DNA of 28,196 nt from a virus (IMGVR_UViG_3300045918_000554:1-28196); one strand, 5' to 3'; positions 14,673 to 21,284 are shown, counted from the first letter of the stretch. Notes: generated by a model from the sequence alone, not told the origin. Made by a program: numbers and translations.

Positions 14673-14918
14673 ATGAACGGTTTCAAGGTGGTGATCGAAC
14701 AAGACGGCTGCTATCGCTGCGACGTCAAGAGCGCTGGCCAAATCGTCACTGGCACCCTCGAGCAGTGCGCTCAGTTCGTCGCCAATCACCTGCCGCCCGA
14801 AGGCTGGTGGTACAGCCTCTCCGTCTACCCCGTCGAACCCGGTCCGCTGACCAGCTACATGATCCCGGCCCCGACCGTCGCTCGCCGCCGTCGCATTCAC
14901 CTCCGCTCTGTTCGTTGA
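14673..14918 (+). CDS. 81-residue hypothetical protein
   Basis: The ATG at 14673 has CGGAGA seven bases upstream; an in-frame ATG at 14655, at the predicted transcription start, would add six residues (MQTENI). The protein opens MNGFKVVIEQDGCYRCDV and contains FVANHLPPEGWWYSLSVYP. It ends in an Arg-rich tail (ARRRRIHLRSVR) that may bind nucleic acid. No family is recognised. Confidence 0.65.
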   Translation: MNGFKVVIEQDGCYRCDVKSAGQIVTGTLEQCAQFVANHLPPEGWWYSLSVYPVEPGPLTSYMIPAPTVARRRRIHLRSVR

Positions 14919-14920
14919 GC

Positions 14921-14987
14921 GTAACAACCTCACGGTCTATTACACTTTAGCCAACACGAACCTCAGGGTTGAGGTATAATAGCCTCA
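14921..14987 (+). promoter_or_regulatory. Early promoter with imperfect operator
   Basis: GTAACA (14921-14926), eleven bases, TATTAC (14938-14943), then CTCAGGGTTGAGG and TATAAT (14975-14980). Transcription is expected at 14987, again on an in-frame ATG. Confidence 0.72.
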
Positions 14988-15004
14988 TGCAAACGGAGAA
15001 CGCA

Positions 15005-15328
15005 ATGACCATGACCTACGAAGCCTGGCGCGCCACGCAACAGTGGCCCCACACGTCATTCGACTCCTACCTGTTCGCCCATCCTGAAGTTCGCGAGTAT
15101 CAGGTCTTTCGTCTCGACCCGACCACCAAGATGAGCCACATCGAGGGTGAACCGCTGCTCGAGACGGACAATCTGGCCGAGGCCTGCACCTTCATCTACG
15201 ACGCGTTTCGCAATGAGGGTGCCGAGCTCTGCGTCTTTCAACCTCGCACTCAGGGCTACTGCGACTACTATCGCAAGAGTAACAAGCACGCCAAGCGCGC
15301 TTCAACTGGCAGATTTGTCAAGGCATGA
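15005..15328 (+). CDS. 107-residue hypothetical protein
   Basis: The ATG at 15005 has CGGAGA upstream; the in-frame ATG at 14987 would give the same MQTEN extension as the neighbouring gene. The protein contains WPHTSFDSYLFAHPEVREY, FIYDAFRNEGAELCVFQPR and a basic tail (KSNKHAKRASTGRFVKA). It is soluble and of no recognised family. Confidence 0.66.
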   Translation: MTMTYEAWRATQQWPHTSFDSYLFAHPEVREYQVFRLDPTTKMSHIEGEPLLETDNLAEACTFIYDAFRNEGAELCVFQPRTQGYCDYYRKSNKHAKRASTGRFVKA

Positions 15329-15330
15329 TC

Positions 15331-15552
15331 ATGGACTGGCCCACTGAAATCGTCGCCAAAGCCGAATTCGAAATTCGCATCTTCGAGAGCCCCAGCATCG
15401 ACACCAGCCGCGCGCTCCTCGAAGAAGTGAAAAAGCTCCGTGCCACGCTTCGGCAGCTCGCCGAAGCCACGGACAACCTCGCCGTGTCACCCACGTCCGT
15501 CAACCGCGAAGACGCGCAGGCTATCGCCGAAGCCGCTCGCAAGCTCCTCTAG
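15331..15552 (+). CDS. Small helical hypothetical protein
   Basis: 73 residues from the ATG at 15331; the ATG at 15325 overlaps the previous stop and would add two residues. I prefer 15331 because other junctions here use TGATCATG. The sequence is helical (RALLEEVKKLRATLRQLAEATDNL, AQAIAEAARKLL), likely a short coiled coil. No family is recognised. Confidence 0.6.
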   Translation: MDWPTEIVAKAEFEIRIFESPSIDTSRALLEEVKKLRATLRQLAEATDNLAVSPTSVNREDAQAIAEAARKLL

Positions 15553-15560
15553 GATTCCAC

Positions 15561-15923
15561 ATGGTCTATCAACGCACCCTCAAGCCCGGCAACCTCGTCA
15601 CCATCGGCAACTCCAAGGCCGTGCTGCTCGTCGTCCGCTCCGAACGAAAAGTCAGCCGTGACGAGACGCGTGGCGAGAGCTACTCCGTCGGCGAGATCAG
15701 TGTGGTCGACACCGGCTACGAGAGCGAGATCCCGCCCGTCGGCGGCCTGCGCCCGATGATCGCGCCCGCCGAGAAAGCGTACTACTTCGAAGGTGGTTCG
15801 ATGCGTGGCGAAGGCACGTGCATCAAGGACAGCGACGTGACCGTCATCGGCACCTCCGCCCTCACGAAGCGCATCACGACGACCTACGAGATCGGAAAGG
15901 TCGAGCTGTTCTGGCAAGCGTAA
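15561..15923 (+). CDS. Beta-rich hypothetical protein
   Basis: 120 residues, with AGGA five bases before the ATG. The N-terminus (LKPGNLVTIGNSKAVLLVVRSERK) looks like an SH3-like or small beta-barrel opening; the rest contains EISVVDTGYESEIPPVGG and a strand-rich end (YEIGKVELFW). It is soluble with one Cys. No family is recognised. The stop codon lies inside the GTAACA half-site of the next promoter. Confidence 0.68.
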   Translation: MVYQRTLKPGNLVTIGNSKAVLLVVRSERKVSRDETRGESYSVGEISVVDTGYESEIPPVGGLRPMIAPAEKAYYFEGGSMRGEGTCIKDSDVTVIGTSALTKRITTTYEIGKVELFWQA

Positions 15924-15986
15924 CAAGCGACAGGGCGTTACACTTTACCTGTGTACAAACCCTAGGTTCGCGTTATAATGACTTCA
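15920..15986 (+). promoter_or_regulatory. Early promoter with GTAACA-N10-CGTTAC operator
   Basis: GTAACA (15920-15925), ten bases, CGTTAC (15936-15941), then CCTGTGTACAAACCCTAGG and TATAAT (15974-15979). It is a near copy of the promoter at 13854. Confidence 0.8.
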
Positions 15987-16012
15987 TCGTCAACCAGAAC
16001 CGGAACCACATC

Positions 16013-16393
16013 ATGTCCTACCCGCAAAACTCCTGGGCCATCCTTCCCGCCACGCAATGCCTGCTCGGCAAGACCAAGGCCACCCTCGAAGAGTGCATGC
16101 TCGAGATGGGTCGCTACGGTGGCACCTGCACGATTCTGATCTGCGAGCGGAACTACGAGAACGGCAAGCCCACGCTGGTCTTCCTGTCCAGCGCCGGCGC
16201 CATGAATTACGCCAAGGGCTACCAGCACAAGGCTCATCACGACCAGACGCTGCGCAACCTCGGCTACCACCGTGTTCTGCACGTCATTCACTACTCAGTG
16301 GATCGCCTCGCGCTGGTCGTCGATGCCGAAGGCAACCTCCTCCCTGGCAATGTCACCTTCGACATGAAGGCTCCGCTCTTCGTCTTCAAGTGA
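16013..16393 (+). CDS. Hypothetical protein, paralog of 13941 gene
   Basis: 126 residues from the ATG at 16013, about 27 bases after the predicted transcription start. It opens AILPATQCLLGKTKATLEECMLEMG, then TILICERNYENGKPTLVFLSS and YHRVLHVIHYSVDRLALVVD. Each block aligns in order with the gene at 13941, and both genes have near-identical promoters, so gene and promoter were probably duplicated together. Function unknown. Confidence 0.7.
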   Translation: MSYPQNSWAILPATQCLLGKTKATLEECMLEMGRYGGTCTILICERNYENGKPTLVFLSSAGAMNYAKGYQHKAHHDQTLRNLGYHRVLHVIHYSVDRLALVVDAEGNLLPGNVTFDMKAPLFVFK

Positions 16394-16399
16394 TAAATA
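16393..16399 (+). promoter_or_regulatory. ATAAATA motif, uncertain
   Basis: A late-type core overlapping the end of the 16013 gene and lying 24 bases before the ATG at 16423. It is the only such motif inside the early block. Confidence 0.3.
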
Positions 16400-16422
16400 T
16401 GGCAACCACTTTCGGAGACACC

Positions 16423-16665
16423 ATGAACCTCGCCCAACTGCACGAAGGCAAGCGCCTCGTCATTCACCGTCGCAATCGCAACCTCGACTCTGGCTTCGAC
16501 CAGGTCTCGGTGACGGTGACCGAGGTTCGCTCTGACCGAGTGGTCGGCTTCTCCAACAACGTGCCGAAGACGCCGTTCGACGTGAAGCTGGCCGATGGCA
16601 AGTTCAGCGTCGGCTCTGGCTCTGGCAAGGCAACCTTCTACTTGAGCGACGCCGGCAAGGCGTAA
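16423..16665 (+). CDS. 80-residue beta-rich hypothetical protein
   Basis: The ATG at 16423 has CGGAGA five bases upstream; an ATG at 16399 has no site. The protein opens MNLAQLHEGKRLVIHRRNR and continues with alternating strands (FDQVSVTVTEVRSDRVVGFS, KFSVGSGSGKATFYL). It is basic at the start, so RNA or DNA binding is possible. No family is recognised. Confidence 0.66.
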   Translation: MNLAQLHEGKRLVIHRRNRNLDSGFDQVSVTVTEVRSDRVVGFSNNVPKTPFDVKLADGKFSVGSGSGKATFYLSDAGKA

Positions 16666-16705
16666 CGCCGCTCACTCCTTTCAGGATCATGGTATAATGA
16701 TCCAT
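16662..16705 (+). promoter_or_regulatory. Early promoter, TATAAT at 16693
   Basis: A GTAACGCCGCTCA block (from 16662), shared with the promoter at 14602, precedes an extended -10 TGGTATAAT (box 16693-16698). The GTAACG half-site overlaps the previous stop codon. Confidence 0.7.
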
Positions 16706-16727
16706 CGCATCCCAACAGGAGTTTTCC

Positions 16728-16964
16728 ATGTCCAAGGACCACGGTCAAGGCATCTTCGAGATGTCCGACATCACCCTCGTCTGCTCCATGTCTAGCCTGC
16801 CAAACGCCAAGGTCATCGCCCGTGCTGCGATCGACCGCTCAACGGCGACGCAAGCCAACAAGGACAAGGCGGGTCTGATGGTCGCCAAGGCCACCTCGCC
16901 GACCAAGCTCGCGTTCGGCATGACCAACTTCTCCCTCGCCCATCAAGGTCTCAAGGTTCTGTAA
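16728..16964 (+). CDS. 78-residue hypothetical protein
   Basis: ACAGGAGT precedes the ATG. The protein contains ITLVCSMSSLPNAKVIARAAIDRSTATQANKDKAGLMVAKA and is soluble and basic. No family is recognised. Its stop codon is part of the GTAAC half of the next operator. Confidence 0.66.
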   Translation: MSKDHGQGIFEMSDITLVCSMSSLPNAKVIARAAIDRSTATQANKDKAGLMVAKATSPTKLAFGMTNFSLAHQGLKVL

Positions 16965-17017
16965 CGGTTACACCTTAGCTGTATACGACCACGCGAAAGC
17001 GTGGTACAATGACACAT
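16961..17017 (+). promoter_or_regulatory. Early promoter with palindromic spacer
   Basis: GTAAC-G-GTTAC (16961-16971) is a compact operator variant. A perfect hairpin, CCACGC-GAAA-GCGTGG (16989-17004), fills the spacer directly before the TACAAT box (17005-17010), with TGG making it an extended -10. Confidence 0.68.
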
Positions 17018-17035
17018 CGTCATCTGGAGATCATC

Positions 17036-17356
17036 ATGGGATTCCGCACCGTAGTAGTTCTGAGCAACGACCAGCCCTGGGATCGTGATCCCGACCTCGG
17101 TCGCAAGATCAGCGAAGCCGCTTCGTACCTCTCGTCCGGCCGTCGTGATGGCTTCTTCATCGGTGGCAACGTCATCGAGCAGGTCCACGCCGACACGAAC
17201 ACGCTGATGGTCATCGACAGCCTGAGCGGCACCGCCATGGCTCGCGGTCACTGGCACTCTGGCCAGACCGACCAGCAGCGCAACTTCGACCTCCTCAAGG
17301 AGATGGCCGAGCGCATGGGCTACGGTCTTCGCAAGCTCCCCGCCAAAAAGGCCTGA
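17036..17356 (+). CDS. 106-residue phage-type hypothetical protein
   Basis: Start at the ATG at 17036, after CTGGAGAT. It opens GFRTVVVLSNDQPWDRD and holds LGRKISEAASYL, GGNVIEQVHADTNTLMVIDS and a helical C-terminus. The layout reminds me of a small protein seen in several large myoviruses (a VV..ND opening and a HADT..L strand), but I cannot give a family name. It heads a four-gene run that ends with the prepilin-like gene. Confidence 0.7.
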   Translation: MGFRTVVVLSNDQPWDRDPDLGRKISEAASYLSSGRRDGFFIGGNVIEQVHADTNTLMVIDSLSGTAMARGHWHSGQTDQQRNFDLLKEMAERMGYGLRKLPAKKA

Positions 17357-17358
17357 TC

Positions 17359-17676
17359 ATGAGCCTCCACTTCGACTCAGCCTTCATCGGCACGATCCCT
17401 GGTGCCAAGCCGGCCAATGAGCTGCCCACGCTCTACGAAGCCTACCTCGCCGTCGCGCCGTCCGAGCTCGATCTCGAGTTCCTGGCGCAGTCAACGGCTG
17501 AGCAGCGACACGAGTACTGGTCGAACCCGCTGAACATCGCGCGGCAACAGCGCTCCACCATGCTCGGCGCCGAGATTCGCATGCTCGCTGCCAACCACTA
17601 CGGTCTGATCGGCGCTGGGTCGGTCGATGAAATCATCGCCATCCTCTCCGTCTGCACATTCCCCACGAAAGCCTAA
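17359..17676 (+). CDS. 105-residue helical hypothetical protein
   Basis: Starts two bases after the previous stop (TGATCATG). Mostly helical: LPTLYEAYLAVAPSELDLEFLAQSTAEQ, then RQQRSTMLGAEIRMLAANHYGL. Soluble, with no recognised motif. It is translated in the same operon as its neighbours. Confidence 0.68.
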   Translation: MSLHFDSAFIGTIPGAKPANELPTLYEAYLAVAPSELDLEFLAQSTAEQRHEYWSNPLNIARQQRSTMLGAEIRMLAANHYGLIGAGSVDEIIAILSVCTFPTKA

Positions 17677-17679
17677 ATC

Positions 17680-18081
17680 ATGTCCCTCGAACACCCCATC
17701 GACTGGTACCTTGGTCGCGACCTCAAGCTTCCGACCAGAGCCGACTTCACGACCTACTACGTCTATCGCAAGGGCGAGGTCATCTTCAAGGGCACCTCCG
17801 ACGAGTACAAGGTCAACCAGGCATCTGTGACGCCTGGCGCCGTGCTCGAGCGCGTCGTCGATGAAGAAGCCCTTCGCGCAGCGCAAGTCCTCGTCTACGC
17901 CGAGCGCAAGCTCCGCAACGAGGTCTATCGCCGCGACGTCTGGGCCGAGCACGGCATGATGGGTCATCCCAAGGTCAATGCCGTCTGGGAGCTCACGCTC
18001 GCCATCGCCACTCGCCACGGCATCGAGCACGAAAACGTCGAAGAACTCTTCGGCGACATTGCCAACCTTCTCAAGGACTAA
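17680..18081 (+). CDS. 133-residue hypothetical protein
   Basis: Starts after TAAATCATG. It contains DWYLGRDLKLPTRADFTTYYVY, a short beta part, then a helical region (EEALRAAQVLVYAERKLRNEVYRRDVWAEHGM) and a helical end. Charged and soluble. No family is recognised. Confidence 0.68.
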   Translation: MSLEHPIDWYLGRDLKLPTRADFTTYYVYRKGEVIFKGTSDEYKVNQASVTPGAVLERVVDEEALRAAQVLVYAERKLRNEVYRRDVWAEHGMMGHPKVNAVWELTLAIATRHGIEHENVEELFGDIANLLKD

Positions 18082-18084
18082 ATC

Positions 18085-18321
18085 ATGAAGTCACGCGGTT
18101 TCACCCTCATCGAGCTCATCATCGTGCTCGCCGTCATCGGCATCTTTGGCACCATCGCCATCAACGCCGGCCGTGGCCTCATCGCCGAGCGCGCAGCCAA
18201 GGCCGACGTCCACACCTATCAAGCGCCGACCACTCAGCCGCATCCGAGCTGCATGAACGGCCACCTCATGATCGACGAGCAAGCCGTCACGGACAAGAAC
18301 GGCGACGCGGTCCACTGCTAA
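18085..18321 (+). CDS. Type IV prepilin-like protein
   Basis: 78 residues. The N-terminus MKSRG/FTLIELIIVLAVIGIFG is a textbook class III (type IV prepilin) signal: a short basic leader, Gly at -1, Phe at +1 and Glu at +5, then the hydrophobic helix. It should be cut and methylated by a host prepilin peptidase. The remaining part is short and has two Cys (C59 and the final C78) that could form a pilin-like D-loop. True pilins are usually about twice as long, so this looks like a mini-pilin or pseudopilin. It may enter and disturb the host pilus or type II secretion machine. The gene is the last of a small early operon. Confidence 0.85.
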   Translation: MKSRGFTLIELIIVLAVIGIFGTIAINAGRGLIAERAAKADVHTYQAPTTQPHPSCMNGHLMIDEQAVTDKNGDAVHC

Positions 18322-18323
18322 GC

Positions 18324-18374
18324 GTTACGCTTGTTACGGTTGCGCAGCGCGTAGGTTGGTGTATAATGGCACCA
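18324..18374 (+). promoter_or_regulatory. Early promoter, TATAAT at 18362
   Basis: Two half-sites in tandem, GTTACG (18324) and TGTTAC (18332-18337), precede CGTAGGTTGGTG and TATAAT (18362-18367). The spacer keeps the TAGGTT block of the promoter family. Confidence 0.75.
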
Positions 18375-18393
18375 ACAACCTTGGAACCCCATC

Positions 18394-18756
18394 ATGCCCA
18401 AGTACACCTACACGCTGCAAGACCGGACGGTCCCCAACATCGACCTCGCCCTGTGGGTGAAGTTCAAGACGCGTAACACGCTGAACGCCAAGATCGTGCT
18501 GAGCATCGTGCGCGGTCTGAAGGCAGACACGCCGTGGTGCCCAGGCGTCGGCATCGTCGACGACCCTGAGGACGCCGGCCCGTTCTGCTCCGTCCTCATC
18601 GAGCACGAACCGAACCAGTACGAAGCGCTCTTTCGCCAGTGGGATGAGCACGCCGCACTGCTCGACCGTGCCGTTGCCGGTGATGCCGAAGCGGCCATCG
18701 AGTACTGCAAGCTCGAGAAGGCTGGCAAGGTCTATCACGGCTGCTTCGCCGGCTGA
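18394..18756 (+). CDS. 120-residue hypothetical protein
   Basis: TTGGAACC precedes the ATG. The protein opens PKYTYTLQDRTVPNIDLALWV, has a CPGVGIVDDPEDAGPFCSVLIEHEP middle and a helical end (YEALFRQWDEHAALLDRAVAG). Four Cys and one His are spread out without a zinc pattern. No family is recognised. Confidence 0.68.
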   Translation: MPKYTYTLQDRTVPNIDLALWVKFKTRNTLNAKIVLSIVRGLKADTPWCPGVGIVDDPEDAGPFCSVLIEHEPNQYEALFRQWDEHAALLDRAVAGDAEAAIEYCKLEKAGKVYHGCFAG

Positions 18757-18767
18757 AGGTGGCAAAA

Positions 18768-19058
18768 GTGATAACCCTACCCACCGACCTCGCCACGCTG
18801 AAGTGCATGCTGCACCGCTTCGCCGATGCCAAGCTCCTCGACGCTCCCGCTCCATTGGTTCATCAGGCCGTGCAGGACCTCACCAGGGCCCTCGAAACCC
18901 TGGACCTGAATGATCCTCAACTCTCCGCCTGCGAATGTCTCTGCGGTCTCATGCTGCTGAACGCTCTCGAAGTGGCAATTCACAATCAGAACCAAGCTGA
19001 CTGGGGTCGTTACAACGAGACGTTTGTTACACTTCAAGATGACAGCATGTCGTCCTGA
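18768..19058 (+). CDS. Helical hypothetical protein, GTG start
   Basis: Either GTG at 18759 or 18768; AAGG at 18756-18759 fits the second better. The protein is helical (LATLKCMLHRFADAKLL, HQAVQDLTRALETLDL) with a CECLCG cluster. The 3' end contains the operator and part of the promoter of the next gene, so its codons near 19009-19058 serve two purposes. Confidence 0.6.
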   Translation: MITLPTDLATLKCMLHRFADAKLLDAPAPLVHQAVQDLTRALETLDLNDPQLSACECLCGLMLLNALEVAIHNQNQADWGRYNETFVTLQDDSMSS

Positions 19059-19076
19059 TGGTGTATAATGGACCCA
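19009..19076 (+). promoter_or_regulatory. Promoter of the alarmone-hydrolase-like gene, leaderless
   Basis: GTTACA (19009) and TGTTAC (19025-19030) half-sites lie inside the upstream gene. TATAAT (19064-19069) sets the expected start at 19076, the A of the ATG, so the message has no leader. Confidence 0.7.
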
Positions 19077-19732
19077 TGGAAAAGCTCACCAACTTCGACA
19101 AGCTCTCGATCTCAGCTCGCTACTGGCTCCTCGGCCTGGCGGAGACCGAGCCAGCCTACTTCAAGGTCATCGAGGCGATGGAGCTCTGTCTCCGTCATCA
19201 CGATGGCAAGCGCAACGGTGGTGAACCCGAGGCCATTCATCAGCTCGGCATCTTCCACTCGGTCCGCACGCAGCACAAGCACATTCGGCATCCGATCATC
19301 GTCTACACGCTGATCTTTCTGCACGACGCGCTCGAGGATCCGAACCAGAAGACGAAGGCGTTCATTTCGCCTGAAGTGATTCGCGAAGCGTTCGGCGACG
19401 TCGTGCTGGCCAAGCTGCTCAAGATGTCCAAGAACGTCCTGGGCCAAGTCAACCCAGCCTACTCGCTGACGACCATCTTCGATGACGAAGACTGCTCCAT
19501 CGCCAAGGGTGGTGATCGCGTCAACAACGTCTCGTCCATGGTCGGTGTCTTCAATCGTGCACGGCTCACGCGCTACGTCAAGGAAACGTCCGAAGAATTC
19601 CTGCCACGGCTCAAGTCTGCTCGTCGCAAGTTCCCGCATCAAGAGGCGGTGTACGAAGCGATGAAGATGGAGCTCGTCCATCAGCTCACCCTCATTCAAC
19701 ACCTCGTCGAAGGTCTGGAGATTCCCGAATGA
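19076..19732 (+). CDS. HD-domain (p)ppGpp hydrolase-like protein (SAH type)
   Basis: 218 residues with the layout of RelA/SpoT hydrolase domains and MESH1-type small alarmone hydrolases. H55 follows a GGEPxxxH stretch; RHPIIVYTLIFLHDALED holds H93-D94 and E97-D98; KGGDRVNNVSSM holds D147-R148. These are the metal (H55, H93, D94, D147) and catalytic (ED) residues of the family. There is no synthetase domain, so it should only degrade (p)ppGpp or, in some relatives, NADPH or other nucleotides. The ATG coincides with the predicted transcription start. It overlaps the next gene by four bases. A different HD hydrolase substrate remains possible. Confidence 0.82.
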   Translation: MEKLTNFDKLSISARYWLLGLAETEPAYFKVIEAMELCLRHHDGKRNGGEPEAIHQLGIFHSVRTQHKHIRHPIIVYTLIFLHDALEDPNQKTKAFISPEVIREAFGDVVLAKLLKMSKNVLGQVNPAYSLTTIFDDEDCSIAKGGDRVNNVSSMVGVFNRARLTRYVKETSEEFLPRLKSARRKFPHQEAVYEAMKMELVHQLTLIQHLVEGLEIPE

Positions 19733-20013
19733 AGATTTCACTTGTCCTCCATCTCATCTCTTTCGACGGCTGCACCGCCCTCGAGGTCTACTCGTCGCCG
19801 ACACCGATCACTGTCGAGACCGACGATGAAGCCGAATCCATGTTCATCGAGTTTCAATCGCACGTCGCCAGCAAGGCGCAGCACGCCGCATCCGGACACA
19901 CGCCCGACGTGCTGGTGGTCTATGGCCGCGAGCAGAAGTTCGACGAGATCATGATCGCCGCCACGACCTGGCGCAACACCATCGCCCGTGTCTACCTCGA
20001 GGTGCACGAATGA
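19729..20013 (+). CDS. 94-residue hypothetical protein
   Basis: Overlaps the previous stop (ATGA). It reads MKISLVLHLISFDGCTALEVY, an acidic middle (TDDEAESMFIEFQSHV) and VLVVYGREQKFDEIMIAATTW. The pattern is alpha/beta and soluble. No family is recognised. Tight coupling suggests co-expression with the alarmone-hydrolase-like gene. Confidence 0.68.
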   Translation: MKISLVLHLISFDGCTALEVYSSPTPITVETDDEAESMFIEFQSHVASKAQHAASGHTPDVLVVYGREQKFDEIMIAATTWRNTIARVYLEVHE

Positions 20014-20240
20014 CCGCCGCCCAAATTCAGGACGTCTTGGCCACTGCTTTTATTTCCAGCTATCTGGATTCGAGCAACCCAGACTACACGGTCCACTTCG
20101 ACGTTGGCACTCGCGCCTTCTACTTTGATAGCGATTTCGACGGCGTCTGGGACCTTATCGAGATCGGTCACAGCACCAATCTCGGCTCCGCAACAACCCC
20201 CGAAGAAGCCGCTCAGCTCCTTCGCCAGCTTCTGGCCTGA
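20010..20240 (+). CDS. 76-residue hypothetical protein
   Basis: Overlaps the previous gene by four bases (ATGA). It contains AAQIQDVLATAFISSYLD, a strand pair (TVHFDVGTRAFYFDSDFDG) and a C-terminal helix (EEAAQLLRQLL). Acidic and soluble; not recognised. Confidence 0.66.
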   Translation: MTAAQIQDVLATAFISSYLDSSNPDYTVHFDVGTRAFYFDSDFDGVWDLIEIGHSTNLGSATTPEEAAQLLRQLLA

Positions 20241-20242
20241 CC

Positions 20243-20827
20243 ATGACCATTCGCATGATTCTGTCGCTCGACCGAGCGAACGCCATCGGGTACAGCGACG
20301 GGCGCCTAGCCTATCGCCTGCCCGCCGATCTGAAGCGCTTCAAGACGCTGACGACCAACGGCACCGTGGTCATGGGCATCAACACGTTCATCTCGCTGAA
20401 CCGCATCGACGGTCTGCCCAATCGTCGCAACATCGTGCTGTCGCACCGTCCGTACAGCGAGATTCGCACGCAGGTCGGCCTCGGCATCGAGATCATCTCG
20501 AGCCTCGACTGGATCGTCAAGCACGACGAAGCCGCACACCGCACGGTCGCCAACACTGATCGCGAGCCGGCCTGCCCATGGATCATCGGCGGCGCCACCG
20601 TCTTCGATGACGCGCTGGCCAAGGGCATCGTCGACGAGATCTATCTGACGCTCGTCCACTCGACGTGCGACGCTGACGTTCGCCTCACGACAGACCTCGC
20701 CGCTTGGAAGCTCTTCATTCTGAGCGAAGCCAAGCTCGGTCGCCTCTGGGATGCGATCGTCGATGAGCCGATCTGGGACGGTGAGCATCAAACCACCTAC
20801 ATCACTCTGCGCAAGGCAAAATCATGA
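20243..20827 (+). CDS. folA: Dihydrofolate reductase
   Basis: 194 residues, near the usual bacterial size of 160-190. The family blocks are in order: ILSLDRANAIGY at the start, LPADLKRFK with the catalytic-type Asp at 29, VVMGINTF, LPNRRNIVLSH, WIIGGATVF and a VDEIYLT strand. It reduces dihydrofolate to tetrahydrofolate with NADPH and supports thymidylate synthesis during phage DNA replication. It starts two bases after the previous stop and overlaps the bactofilin gene by four bases. Phage versions are common in T4-type genomes. Confidence 0.92.
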   Translation: MTIRMILSLDRANAIGYSDGRLAYRLPADLKRFKTLTTNGTVVMGINTFISLNRIDGLPNRRNIVLSHRPYSEIRTQVGLGIEIISSLDWIVKHDEAAHRTVANTDREPACPWIIGGATVFDDALAKGIVDEIYLTLVHSTCDADVRLTTDLAAWKLFILSEAKLGRLWDAIVDEPIWDGEHQTTYITLRKAKS

Positions 20828-21249
20828 TCGACTGGTCCAAGCTCAAGTTCCGTCCGAAGTCTCACAAGGCGCCGAAGATTCAAGGCTTCGACACCCTCAT
20901 CGCCTACGGGTCGCTGCTGACCGGCACCCTTCAGATCGGCGCCGGTATCACCGTCGTTGACGCCAACATGAAGGGTGAGCAGATCAACGCCGGCCAAGAG
21001 CCGATGCCTGAGACGATGCTCGTGCTCGGCACGAAGTCCGTCATCAAAGTCGATCGCATCGACGTGCCGACCCTCGTCGCCAACGGCAATCTGAACGTCA
21101 ACATCATCGATGTCGAAACCCTCTCGCTCGGCCCCAACGCCGACGTCACCGCCCGTGTCATTCGCTATCAGAACCTCGTGATGGCGGCAGGCTCCGTCCT
21201 CAGCGGCGACCTGCGCAACAATCGCCACGCCGCCGCTTCGGCAGCCTGA
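20824..21249 (+). CDS. Bactofilin-like polymer-forming protein
   Basis: 141 residues. A short polar N-terminus is followed by a repetitive strand-turn pattern (FDTLIAYGSLLTGTLQIGAGITVVDANMKG, VIKVDRIDVPTLVANGNLNVNIIDVETLSLGPNADVTARVI) ending in a short tail. This right-handed beta-helix pattern is that of bactofilins, which polymerise without nucleotides and organise cell-wall and shape factors. It overlaps the reductase gene (ATGA). A short phage beta-helix protein of another kind is the alternative. Confidence 0.75.
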   Translation: MIDWSKLKFRPKSHKAPKIQGFDTLIAYGSLLTGTLQIGAGITVVDANMKGEQINAGQEPMPETMLVLGTKSVIKVDRIDVPTLVANGNLNVNIIDVETLSLGPNADVTARVIRYQNLVMAAGSVLSGDLRNNRHAAASAA

Positions 21250-21284
21250 ACCTAAATCGCCTCGTTAGAGGTCGAGTGACGGCA

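Noticed and set aside
13110-19076. A CRISPR array or tandem repeat array from the repeated GTAACA/TATAAT blocks
   Set aside because: The blocks are hundreds of bases apart, imperfect, and each precedes a gene; they are promoters.
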